A DNA stretch of 34,511 nt from Acidobacteriota bacterium (GTDB lineage: Bacteria > Acidobacteriota > DATKUA01 > JAFGBY01). The notes beneath the pieces were generated by a model. That model did no database searches, was not told the DNA's origin, and saw only the letters and a program-made list of their open reading frames with translations. Within the stretch, counting starts at the first letter, position 1, and the number at the start of each line of letters is the position of its first letter. Below, piece by piece: positions 1 through 6,765 of the stretch. Made by a program: the position numbers and the translations under genes. The stretch covers positions 1 through 34,511 of the forward strand of contig JAFGBY010000057.1 in NCBI GenBank assembly GCA_016932915.1, given 5' to 3'.

Positions 1-24
1 ATTCTTATCTGAGGATGATATAGA

Positions 25-1152
25 ATGCGATATTTTCTGGTTAATTTGGCGGGAATTCTGCTTCGGTTTATTCCCATGAAGGCAAAAACCGGCCTTGTAA
101 AGATCGGTTCGCCAACCAAGGATTCGCCGGTTTTACTGACCGGTAATTACATCCTTACTGTTTCCAGGGTAAAGAGGGCTCTTCGGGAGATGGATGTGTA
201 CCTGTTGATAGCAAACAGTGATGGAATAAATATCTGGTGCGCTTCAATGGGAGGGTTATTTACAAGTAAAGATGTTATCCAGATAATTTATGACTCGGGG
301 ATAGATAAACTTGTAAAGAAAAAGAAGATAATTGCCCCACAGCTGGCGGCATCAGGTCTCGAGAAGAAAGAAATCAAGAAACAGACAGGATGGAATATAA
401 TATGGGGCCCCGTCTATGTCCGGGATATAAAAGCTTATCTTTCGGCAAATCTTCATAAAAGCCCTGAGATAAAGAAGACAAGTTTTCCTTTATTATCCCG
501 TCTGGAAATGGCTGCCGCATGGGCTTTTCCTGTTTCTGTTTTTATCGCACTTTGTTGTCTACTGTTCTGGAACAGGGCTATTCTTCCTGCGATAACTCTG
601 ACATGGTTTTTAACCCTGCTTCTGTTTACTTTTTTTCATCAGTACAGCAGATTTATTAAAAAACGTGGACTTGAATGTGTGGGGAGAAGGGTACGGTTTG
701 CCAGGCTGATGATATGGTCATTGATTATGATTGTTATCACTATCCGGGCAGAGCTCTTTGGGTATCTTGATCCTATCAGTATGATCAAGGCGTCGGTTTT
801 ATCTCTCATTATTGTGATCGCATCAACTATTGATACACTCGGATTTGCGCCGGGCCACAAGAGCAGCCTTCATCCTGATAAGTTTAATATAGTTCGAGTG
901 GATTCAAAAAAATGTAGCCTTTGCGGTGAATGTGTGAATGTCTGCCCGGCGGAATGTTTTGAATTGGATAATAAAAAACTGAAAATACCAGGGGCTTCCG
1001 TGTGTGTGCAGTGTGGAGCTTGCATTATACAATGTCCATGTGATGCTCTTTCATTTTTTACTCCGGATGGTAAAAGAATTGATCCGGATGAAACGAGACA
1101 ATTTCGGTTGAATCTCTCCGGTAGCAGGTCTGTGGAAATTAAAAAAAGTTAA
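25..1152 (+). CDS. HgcAB-like fusion: membrane corrinoid protein joined to 2x[4Fe-4S] ferredoxin
   Basis: Seen: residues about 35-150 read like the HgcA corrinoid domain (VLLTGNY, GINIWCAS at 67-74, IIAPQLAASG, IIWGPV). Cys72 sits where HgcA has its cap-helix cysteine that ligates cobalt. Four hydrophobic segments follow (about 162-182, 185-205, 227-245, 250-272). A ferredoxin domain then carries two CxxCxxCxxxCP motifs (C297-C307 and C327-C337), as in HgcB. Known: HgcA and HgcB are normally separate proteins and together methylate mercury; HgcA passes a methyl group and HgcB reduces the corrinoid. Inferred: a one-chain methyl-corrinoid enzyme with its own electron donor. Odd: the usual N(V/I)WCA(A)GK motif is NIWCASMGG here, so the GK part is changed, and the C-terminus has no paired cysteines like those HgcB uses. 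It may therefore act on something other than mercury. ATG with GAGG 10 bases upstream. It converges on the next gene with only 4 bases between stops. Confidence 0.8.
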   Translation: MRYFLVNLAGILLRFIPMKAKTGLVKIGSPTKDSPVLLTGNYILTVSRVKRALREMDVYLLIANSDGINIWCASMGGLFTSKDVIQIIYDSGIDKLVKKKKIIAPQLAASGLEKKEIKKQTGWNIIWGPVYVRDIKAYLSANLHKSPEIKKTSFPLLSRLEMAAAWAFPVSVFIALCCLLFWNRAILPAITLTWFLTLLLFTFFHQYSRFIKKRGLECVGRRVRFARLMIWSLIMIVITIRAELFGYLDPISMIKASVLSLIIVIASTIDTLGFAPGHKSSLHPDKFNIVRVDSKKCSLCGECVNVCPAECFELDNKKLKIPGASVCVQCGACIIQCPCDALSFFTPDGKRIDPDETRQFRLNLSGSRSVEIKKS

Positions 1153-1156
1153 TAAA

Positions 1157-1672
1157 TTACCAGGTTATCTTATATATACATTTCTTCCCGCCGGTTTTTC
1201 TGCATTCATTCCCTATTTCATAAATAGCAGCGGATTTCTGAAATCTTTTCGCCATTTCCAAATACACTGTTTTATCAAATTCACAGGGGTATGGTGTGTC
1301 GGATTCTATTGTGATCAAATTTGGCGAAGTAATGTCAACATCAATTGTCGAATTATCATCACAGTGATGTTCATGATATTTCTCATTCAATATACTGAAA
1401 AGTTGTACTATATCGACATCAGGTGGAAGTGGAGCTCTATGCCCGACTGTCTCTGCGATTTTTCTTACCCCGTCTTCTTTTATCAATTCATAAGTTTTAT
1501 TTATCATTCTGAGATAAACATCCATTGGATACCATTTCTCCGGATCGATTACTCCGAGCTTGACATCCTCCAGGACAATTCGAGCTATCTCATCGACGGC
1601 AAGGGACTCAGCAAATACAGCTATCACGTCACCTTTGATTTTTGCATCGGGATTATTAGAATTACATATCAC
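1157..1672 (-). CDS. Solitary V4R-like small protein
   Basis: A soluble protein of 171 residues, related to the four-gene array at 16.9-19.4 kb. Shared features are the start (NNPDAK against KNPNAK), a WY pair near residue 45, a YPCEFD motif, and a C-terminal ECRKTGGKKC...W block. That last block resembles the end of V4R (4-vinyl-reductase) domains, which are thought to bind small hydrophobic ligands or metal through conserved cysteines. The ORF track opens at a TTG (1678). I prefer the GTG at 1672, because it has GAGGG seven bases upstream and makes the N-terminus align exactly with the paralogues. It is more divergent than the array members. Its job is unknown; a ligand sensor is an inference. 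The palindrome GTGATAACTTATCAC lies 46-60 bases upstream of the start. Confidence 0.7.
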   Translation of the reverse strand: MICNSNNPDAKIKGDVIAVFAESLAVDEIARIVLEDVKLGVIDPEKWYPMDVYLRMINKTYELIKEDGVRKIAETVGHRAPLPPDVDIVQLFSILNEKYHEHHCDDNSTIDVDITSPNLITIESDTPYPCEFDKTVYLEMAKRFQKSAAIYEIGNECRKTGGKKCIYKITW

Positions 1673-1717
1673 CTTCAAGCCCTCTCAAATGCTGAAACCA
1701 TAATAATATTAACCGAT

Positions 1718-1732
1718 GTGATAACTTATCAC
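1718..1732. promoter_or_regulatory. Perfect 6-bp palindrome upstream of the solitary V4R-like gene
   Basis: GTGATA-ACT-TATCAC is a perfect inverted repeat with a 3-base centre, 46-60 bases upstream of the preferred GTG start, within the 170-base gap between the V4R-like gene and the end of aspS. Its size and position suit an operator for a dimeric repressor. No factor can be named. A 15-base palindrome in AT-rich DNA can also arise by chance. Confidence 0.35.
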
Positions 1733-1844
1733 GGGTATAATAGCGTATGATCTATATATTTATTCCTTAAATGATATGATTTTTAACAAATTATATCAAA
1801 CTAATTGTAGCCCTTTTGTCCCAGTTTTATTCATTCGATCAACA

Positions 1845-3587
1845 TTACTTTTTTAAAGTAATATTAAGTTCATCGAGCGCTTTAGTGCCGACTTCACTCG
1901 GGGTGTCGGAAAGCGGGCAGTAAGCCGAAGTCGTTTTCGGGAAAGCGATGACAGCTCGGATTGAATCTTCCCATGCGAGGAATGCAACAATCCTGTCCAT
2001 ACCAAAAGCAATTCCACCATGCGGAGGAGCGCCGTATTTAAGAGCTTTTAAAAGAAATCCGAACTTTTCTTCAGCTTCCTCTTCGGATATCCCTAATGCT
2101 TTAAAGACTTTCTTCTGAATATCCGGCCTGTGGATTCTTATCGAGCCTCCGCCTAGCTCTGTACCGTTACAAACCAAGTCATAAGCCTGTGAAAGCACGG
2201 ATTCCGGACTGGTTTCCAGCTTATCCAGGTCTTCTTCCCTTGGGCTGGTAAATGCGTGATGGGTTGCTGAGTATCTCTGCTCTTCTTCGCTCCATTCGAA
2301 GAGAGGAAAATCGTAAACCCAGAGGAAATTAAATTTATTTTTATCGATAAGTTCCAGTTTTTCACCGGTTACGAGACGCAGGTGGCCGAGGACTTTAGAA
2401 GCTTTGAGGAAACTATCGGAGACTATCAACGCAACATCACCGGTTTTGGCTCCGGCAGCAACTGCCAGCGTCCGGGTTTTTTCCTCACCCAGTGTCTTGA
2501 GTATCGAGGATTTTACTTCTGTCTCTTCCATCTTTATCCATAGCAGACCCTTAGCGCCCATCTTCTTGGCTTCTTCTGTCAGCTCATCGATGACTTTTCG
2601 GCTCCATTCGCTTGCCCCTGGGGCGACGATCGCTTTAGTGACATTGTTTTCTCCCTTGAACATATCGAGGCCAGTCTCCTGTGCTGCTTTGGTTATATCC
2701 ACCAGCTCTATCCCGAACCTGGTATCCGGCCGGTCGGTGCCGTAGCGTTCCATCGCTTCCTGCCATGTCAGGCGAGGGAATGGGGGAGAAAGTTTAACAT
2801 CGATTAAATCCCATAACTCCACCATTAGGCCTTCGATTATCTCGAAGATATCTTCCTGTTCGATGAAGCTCATCTCGGCATCGATCTGTGTGAACTCAGG
2901 TTGACGGTCCGCGCGGAGGTCTTCATCCCTGAAGCAGCGAGCCATCTGTATGTAGCGGTCGAACCCGGCAACCATCAGTATCTGTTTGAATATCTGTGGC
3001 GATTGCGGCAGGGCGTAGAATTTACCCTTGTGGATTCTAGATGGAACGATGTAGTCCCTTGCTCCTTCCGGGGTTGATTTATTAAGTATCGGTGTCTCGA
3101 TATCAATAAAGTTATGGCGTTGGAAGTAATTTCTCACTTTCATCACAGCTTTACTGCGCAGTACCATTGCATTCATCGCTTTTTCGTTGCGCAGGTCAAG
3201 GTAGCGGTATTCGAAGCGCAGTTCTTCCGATGCATTCTCGGCGTCGCTTATCACGAAGGGCGGCACTTCGGATTTGCTGAGTACGGTAAGGCCTGTAGCT
3301 CCCACTTCGATTTCACCGGTGGACATGTTCGGGTTTATGTTTTTCTCTTCCCGTGCGCGTACCTGACCCGTTACTTCGATAACGTCCTCCATACGGAGTT
3401 TTTTCGCGGCTTCGTAGAGTTCAGTTTTTTCGTTATCGAAGAAAACCTGTACCACGCCGCTGATATCACGTAGATCGAGGAAGAGCATCCCGCCGAGGTC
3501 GCGGGTTCTCTTTACCCAACCGTTTAATACAACATTTTTATCCAGGTCTTTTTTAGTAACTTCTCCGCACCGGTGAGTCCTTCTCAT
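1845..3587 (-). CDS. aspS: Aspartate--tRNA ligase
   Basis: Charges tRNA-Asp with aspartate in the cytosol. The 580-residue length is that of the bacterial type. In order it has an N-terminal OB-fold anticodon-binding domain (about 1-105, opening with RTHRCGEV and WVKRTRDLGG), the class II catalytic core with motif 2 FRDEDLRADRQPEFTQID, the bacterial GAD insertion domain (about 290-400), and motif 3 GIAFGMDRI near the C-terminus. ATG with AAGGAA nearby. It follows the gamma-carbonic anhydrase-like gene with only 12 bases between them, so the two are probably one transcript. I cannot tell from sequence whether it is Asp-specific or also charges tRNA-Asn; no gatCAB genes lie in the window. Confidence 0.97.
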   Translation of the reverse strand: MRRTHRCGEVTKKDLDKNVVLNGWVKRTRDLGGMLFLDLRDISGVVQVFFDNEKTELYEAAKKLRMEDVIEVTGQVRAREEKNINPNMSTGEIEVGATGLTVLSKSEVPPFVISDAENASEELRFEYRYLDLRNEKAMNAMVLRSKAVMKVRNYFQRHNFIDIETPILNKSTPEGARDYIVPSRIHKGKFYALPQSPQIFKQILMVAGFDRYIQMARCFRDEDLRADRQPEFTQIDAEMSFIEQEDIFEIIEGLMVELWDLIDVKLSPPFPRLTWQEAMERYGTDRPDTRFGIELVDITKAAQETGLDMFKGENNVTKAIVAPGASEWSRKVIDELTEEAKKMGAKGLLWIKMEETEVKSSILKTLGEEKTRTLAVAAGAKTGDVALIVSDSFLKASKVLGHLRLVTGEKLELIDKNKFNFLWVYDFPLFEWSEEEQRYSATHHAFTSPREEDLDKLETSPESVLSQAYDLVCNGTELGGGSIRIHRPDIQKKVFKALGISEEEAEEKFGFLLKALKYGAPPHGGIAFGMDRIVAFLAWEDSIRAVIAFPKTTSAYCPLSDTPSEVGTKALDELNITLKK

Positions 3588-3599
3588 TTCAAATTTTCC

Positions 3600-4127
3600 T
3601 TATATTTCCATCTCTTCTATAACTTTTTTATGTTCTTCAGCCATTTCGACATATTCCATGGCATTATTTTTCATTGCTTCCAGTTCCTTCTCGGTTAGCT
3701 TGCGGAACGGTTTCGCCGGGACGCCTATAGCCAGGTACCCGGCGGGGATTGTTTTACCTTCAGGCACGAGTGCACCCGCGGCAACCAGCGCGCCGTCTTC
3801 TACTACCGAGCCGTCCAGTAATATCGCGCCCATCCCGATAAGGCAATTATTGCCGATCGTACAGCCGTGAAGGGTTACGTTATGCCCTACGGTTACGTAA
3901 TCACCGATGTTCACCGGCGCGGTCTCCGGCGTAACGTGGACGGATGTGCCGTCTTGTATGTTCGAGTAATCCCCGATCTTTATATAATGTATATCCCCAC
4001 GAACGCTCGCAAATGGCCAGACTGAGGAATGTTTTCCTATTGTTACTTCGCCGATCACGGCGGACTGCGGGTCTATATACGCGGTTTCATCTATAACCGG
4101 GTTTTTGCCTTTGTATGGGCGTATCAT
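3600..4127 (-). CDS. Gamma-carbonic anhydrase-like hexapeptide-repeat protein (YrdA family)
   Basis: A left-handed beta-helix protein of 175 residues built of hexapeptide repeats (IGEVTIG, IGDYSNI, IGDYVTVG, IGNNCLIGMG). The histidines in SVHV and VGHNVTLHGC sit where gamma-class carbonic anhydrases bind their metal, so metal binding at trimer interfaces is likely. Proteins of this YrdA/PaaY type are common and most have no proven substrate; real carbonic anhydrase activity is not assured. The ORF track begins at 4187, but the ATG at 4127 is preceded by a strong AAGGAG (4135-4140) and gives the usual MIRPYKGKNPVI start. It lies directly upstream of aspS in the same direction. Confidence 0.9.
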   Translation of the reverse strand: MIRPYKGKNPVIDETAYIDPQSAVIGEVTIGKHSSVWPFASVRGDIHYIKIGDYSNIQDGTSVHVTPETAPVNIGDYVTVGHNVTLHGCTIGNNCLIGMGAILLDGSVVEDGALVAAGALVPEGKTIPAGYLAIGVPAKPFRKLTEKELEAMKNNAMEYVEMAEEHKKVIEEMEI

Positions 4128-4253
4128 TAACAATCTCCTTAAAAAATCGTGAAGATTGATTGAATCATAAAGCCCGTTCTTTATCAAGGCATGGTTATAG
4201 GATTATTGGTGCGGGTTCAAATCTTCTTATCTTAATTGCACCACTGGAAATTT

Positions 4254-4290
4254 CAGATCGCCGCGGTCGCTTTGCTCTCTCGCGATGACG
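4254..4290 (-). repeat. Dispersed repeat, minus-strand copy (CGTCAT...GATCTG type)
   Basis: Read on the minus strand this is CGTCATCGCGAGAG... ending GCGATCTG. It shares both ends with the plus-strand element at 4318-4371. The two form an inverted pair 27 bases apart. This CGTCATTGCGAG...GCGAAGCAATCT style of intergenic repeat recurs in many unrelated bacteria. Confidence 0.7.
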
Positions 4291-4317
4291 CTATTATTAA
4301 TTGCACGATAATACACA

Positions 4318-4371
4318 CGTCATTGCGAGCGACCTGTCCCGAGTAAAATCGAGGGGTAGCGAAGCAATCTG
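4318..4371 (+). repeat. Dispersed repeat, plus-strand copy (CGTCATTGCGAG...GCAATCTG)
   Basis: Begins CGTCATTGCGAGCGAC and ends GCGAAGCAATCTG, the classic ends of a widespread bacterial intergenic repeat. The middle differs from the inverted copy at 4254-4290, so the ends are the conserved part. Confidence 0.75.
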
Positions 4372-4397
4372 TTTTTTAACCAAATAAATTTCCAACA

Positions 4398-4425
4398 AAA
4401 ATCCCGCATCAAGTGCGGGATGACA
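4398..4425. repeat. Hairpin repeat ATCCCGCA...TGCGGGATGACA
   Basis: ATCCCGCA (4401-4408) pairs with TGCGGGAT (4414-4421) around a 5-base loop and is followed by GACA. It is the same type as the element at 5884-5907, which reads ATTCCCGC...GCGGGAATGACA. These are known dispersed palindromes, often translated by chance as SFPRKRESS. Confidence 0.7.
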
Positions 4426-4471
4426 TAAGAGTAATTTTTATGTATTATTGTTTTTATTATTTTGAGGTCAT

Positions 4472-5509
4472 ATGAAGAAAAATAAAATAGCAGTTCTGAT
4501 ACTTCTAAGTCTTACACTTCCGGTTTTTATTTTGCTGGCTGATACAGGTTATTCCGTTAAAGAGCTCATCCCGATGGAGATTATAATCGGAGACAAACCG
4601 GGTCCCGGGTTAAAAAACACACCGTTTTTTATGATTAAGAATTTCGCTGTCAACGAGGCAGGTGAGTTTTTTCTGATGGGTGATCCCGGTAGAGCCATTA
4701 CTAGGCATGACCGGGATGGAAAGTGCACCGGGACGATCGATATAGATGAGTATATTGGCGGATTTATTCCCAGCGGTTATACCCGGCAGATAGCGTTCGG
4801 TGAGGGCTCAATGCTATACCTTGTATCGAATGAGCCGGATACGATCATCGCCTTTGGGATTTTGAACCGTTCTATTGGGCTCTTCTTTCTTAGGGCAAGG
4901 CCCTCTTCTGTAGAACCGATGGGCAAAAAAATCGCTGTCAGTTTCGAAGGATTTGATCAGGATGGCAATATTATTAATATCCTTAATTCGCAAGGCAAGG
5001 TTGAGCGAAGGATTCACGGCGGTTTGCTTGCCGATTTGAAACGCGAGTCTTATTATTTCAAAAACAGTATTACATCCGATGAAAACGGCAATATCTACCA
5101 GTCTTTCAATTATTTTCCTTTTATCAGGAAGTACAACGCCAAGGGGCAGCTGTTTTACCAGAAAGAAATCGATTTAAGCAGATTGGGAGTCGATGTCGCC
5201 CGGTTCTGGAATGATTATGATTTTAAAAATCCTTCGAACCGCACGGAAGGCGGCTGGGTACAGTTCAGCCGGAAGGTTCAGTATTATAAGGGCAGGCTTT
5301 ACCTGTTGCTGTTTGATGCCGTCCTGGAACTCTCCCTGGATGGTAAGCTGTTGGAGGTCTACCAGTTGAAGAATAGCGACCCGGATTCATGGATAACCTT
5401 GGTCGATATGAACATAGACCCCGCAATAGGTGGATTTTTCATACTTTTCGAGAAGGGTGATCAAACGGGGATTGGATATTTTTCGAAAGGATTAGAAAAT
5501 GAGAAATAA
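4472..5509 (+). CDS. Secreted six-bladed beta-propeller-like protein (NHL/TolB-like)
   Basis: 345 residues. A signal peptide of about 23 residues ends LLA-DTG, so the product is exported. The mature part alternates short strands and turns with propeller-like phrases (FAVNEAGEFFLMGDPG, ITRHDRDGKCTG, SDENGNIYQS, RKYNAKGQLFYQKEI), as in NHL or 6-bladed propeller proteins. No catalytic motif is visible, so binding or surface scaffolding is more likely than an enzyme. ATG with GAGG eight bases upstream. Its last 11 bases overlap the next gene, so the two are translationally coupled. In Bacteroidetes, six-bladed propeller proteins are often encoded beside small NVEALA-type secreted peptides. This pair has the same layout, though I see no NVEALA motif. 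Exact function unknown. Confidence 0.7.
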   Translation: MKKNKIAVLILLSLTLPVFILLADTGYSVKELIPMEIIIGDKPGPGLKNTPFFMIKNFAVNEAGEFFLMGDPGRAITRHDRDGKCTGTIDIDEYIGGFIPSGYTRQIAFGEGSMLYLVSNEPDTIIAFGILNRSIGLFFLRARPSSVEPMGKKIAVSFEGFDQDGNIINILNSQGKVERRIHGGLLADLKRESYYFKNSITSDENGNIYQSFNYFPFIRKYNAKGQLFYQKEIDLSRLGVDVARFWNDYDFKNPSNRTEGGWVQFSRKVQYYKGRLYLLLFDAVLELSLDGKLLEVYQLKNSDPDSWITLVDMNIDPAIGGFFILFEKGDQTGIGYFSKGLENEK

Positions 5510-5792
5510 AACGGCCTGGCTGCTGATTGTTGTTTTTCTGTTGCTCTGCGGCGGTATTGCCCGCCCGGCGGATGCCAATGATGAAAAAGTAGTGGTAATC
5601 GGAAAATGCAACCAGGATGACCCGAATTCTGCGGGATGTTATGCGCCGTGTATAGGAAAATTTGGCAAGCGAGGAAATTACAGCGAAGGGAAAACCAGGA
5701 TCTGCTACTGTTACATCAAGATCGGCAATTTCATCTTCCGCTCGGTAAGTAAGGTGGATTGCATTGTAAAAAAGGAAAGTAGAAAAAAGTAA
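5499..5792 (+). CDS. Small secreted six-cysteine peptide
   Basis: 97 residues with a hydrophobic signal segment (about 6-25) and a likely cut after ARPADA. The mature part of about 70 residues is basic at its end and has six cysteines (C37, C47, C51, C69, C71, C88), enough for three disulfides. C17 sits in LLLCGG, a poor lipobox, so lipidation is unlikely. It overlaps the beta-propeller gene by 11 bases and has AAGGA upstream of its ATG, so it is a real gene coupled to that partner. I do not recognise a family. A secreted binding peptide or a partner for the propeller is an inference from position alone. Confidence 0.7.
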   Translation: MRNKTAWLLIVVFLLLCGGIARPADANDEKVVVIGKCNQDDPNSAGCYAPCIGKFGKRGNYSEGKTRICYCYIKIGNFIFRSVSKVDCIVKKESRKK

Positions 5793-5814
5793 TATATTTT
5801 CAAGCATGAACGGA

Positions 5815-5867
5815 TTCAGGTCTCCTGACCTGAACCCATAGTTGGTTCGAATCAGGAGATTCGAACC
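5815..5867 (+). repeat. Twin hairpins that can refold into one long hairpin
   Basis: Hairpin 1 is TTCAGGTC-TCCT-GACCTGAA (5815-5834) and hairpin 2 is GGTTCGAATC-AGGA-GATTCGAACC (5844-5867). Both stems are perfect, and the loops TCCT and AGGA are complementary. A competing fold also exists: TCTCCTGA (5821-5828) pairs with TCAGGAGA (5852-5859), and GAACC (5832-5836) with GGTTC (5844-5848). Kissing loops or a switch between folds are therefore possible. It lies after the six-cysteine peptide gene and about 170 bases before the cofactor operon. Confidence 0.6.
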
Positions 5868-5883
5868 CGCTGGTATAACGAAG

Positions 5884-5907
5884 ATTCCCGCTTTCGCGGG
5901 AATGACA
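5884..5907. repeat. Hairpin repeat ATTCCCGC...GCGGGAATGACA
   Basis: ATTCCCGC-TTTC-GCGGGAAT (5884-5903) is a perfect 8-bp stem followed by GACA. It is the same family as the element at 4398-4425. Read on the minus strand it gives the well-known SFPRKRESS peptide in a spurious ORF. A further short stem GCCGG/CCGGC follows at 5920-5935. Confidence 0.75.
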
Positions 5908-6034
5908 ATCTTTCTAATCGCCGGGTGTGACCGGCTCCCACATTTTTAAAGATATTCCTCAACGAGAGAATAATTCTTAATATATTGAAAAACTGGGTAT
6001 CGGCAATATAATGTTCATATAAGCAGGTTAGTGA

Positions 6035-6685
6035 ATGAATAAGAAGTTCAAGTTCAAGCAGAACTATATTGCGATCGAGGGGCCGATAGGCGTCGGGAAG
6101 AGCACGCTTGTTAACCTTCTCACGGAGCGTTCGGATGCAGTGAAGGTGATGGAGGATGTCGATAACCCGTTCCTTACGAGCTTCTACAGCGACAGGCCCG
6201 GTTCCGCATTCCAGACCCAGATCTTTTTCCTCCTGAACCGCCATCAGCAGCAGCTGGAGCTTAGGCAGCGCGACCTTTTTTCGGATCTCCTCATCAGCGA
6301 TTATTTCTTTGTGAAGGATAAGATATTCGCGCATATTACATTGAACGATAGCGAGCTCAGGGTCTACAAGAAACTCTACGACCTGCTTATAGAGGATGTC
6401 CCCCTGCCCGACCTGGTGATCTACCTCCAGGCGGAGACCGATACGCTGATGAAGCGGATCAAGAACCGGGGGCGTTCCCTCGAAAAAAGCATCAACCGGG
6501 ACTACATCGACGAGGTAAATAAAGCTTACAATTATTTCTTTTTTCATTATAGAATGTCACCCTTGCTTGTGATTGATACCACGAAGATCAATTTCATCAA
6601 GGATGAAGGAATGGTGGTGGACCTCGTGAGGCAGATAAACCAGACCGAGCGAGGCACAGTTTATTATAAACCGCCGGGAGCCTGA
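6035..6685 (+). CDS. Deoxynucleoside kinase family protein
   Basis: 216 residues. Phosphorylates deoxynucleosides in the salvage pathway in this family (dGK/dAK/dCK type). The Walker A loop GPIGVGKST is at 16-24, a DYFFVKDKIFA segment near residue 89 matches the family's D(Y/R)...KDKIFA stretch, and an arginine-rich lid (KRIKNRGRSLE) near 150 closes on ATP. The substrate cannot be read from sequence. It sits 80 bases upstream of panB in the same direction and seems to be the first gene of the cofactor operon. This pairing with pan genes is seen in other Gram-negative genomes and may be only a matter of co-transcription. Codons here look richer in G+C (CTC, CGG, CCG) than in the genes to the left. 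ATG at 6035 has only a weak AGCAGG. Confidence 0.9.
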   Translation: MNKKFKFKQNYIAIEGPIGVGKSTLVNLLTERSDAVKVMEDVDNPFLTSFYSDRPGSAFQTQIFFLLNRHQQQLELRQRDLFSDLLISDYFFVKDKIFAHITLNDSELRVYKKLYDLLIEDVPLPDLVIYLQAETDTLMKRIKNRGRSLEKSINRDYIDEVNKAYNYFFFHYRMSPLLVIDTTKINFIKDEGMVVDLVRQINQTERGTVYYKPPGA

Positions 6686-6765
6686 TGGCACCGGACGTCC
6701 AACATTCCGATGTTTTTGTTTTTCACCCTATCCCGGGTTAAAGGGAAGGGAAGAAAGGAGCAAAG

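Larger units (their letters stand above)
4128..4471. other. 344-base gene-free stretch holding three dispersed repeats
   Basis: Lies between the divergent gamma-CA-like gene and the beta-propeller gene, so it should hold both promoters. I could not pick clear -35/-10 pairs. About half of it is made of repeat elements (4254-4290, 4318-4371 and 4398-4425, listed separately). The SD for the propeller gene is GAGG at 4464-4467. Confidence 0.7.

Noticed and set aside
25-1152. Calling the first gene a true mercury-methylation hgcA or hgcB
   Set aside because: It is one fused chain, the GK of the cap motif is changed, and the HgcB terminal cysteine pair is missing. HgcAB-like is as far as the sequence goes.
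1364-1750. 128-residue plus-strand ORF
   Set aside because: Opposite strand of the V4R-like gene; the translated protein has no family look and the V4R-like reading aligns with four paralogues.
5844-5867. tRNA T-arm-like GGTTCGAATC / GATTCGAACC
   Set aside because: The sequence resembles a T-arm, but no acceptor, D-arm or anticodon stem surrounds it. It is a plain inverted repeat, and no att site can be shown.
5852-6547. 231-residue minus-strand ORF over the kinase gene
   Set aside because: Antisense to the deoxynucleoside kinase, with an N-terminal part containing the chance peptide SFPRKRESS from the dispersed repeat. No SD.
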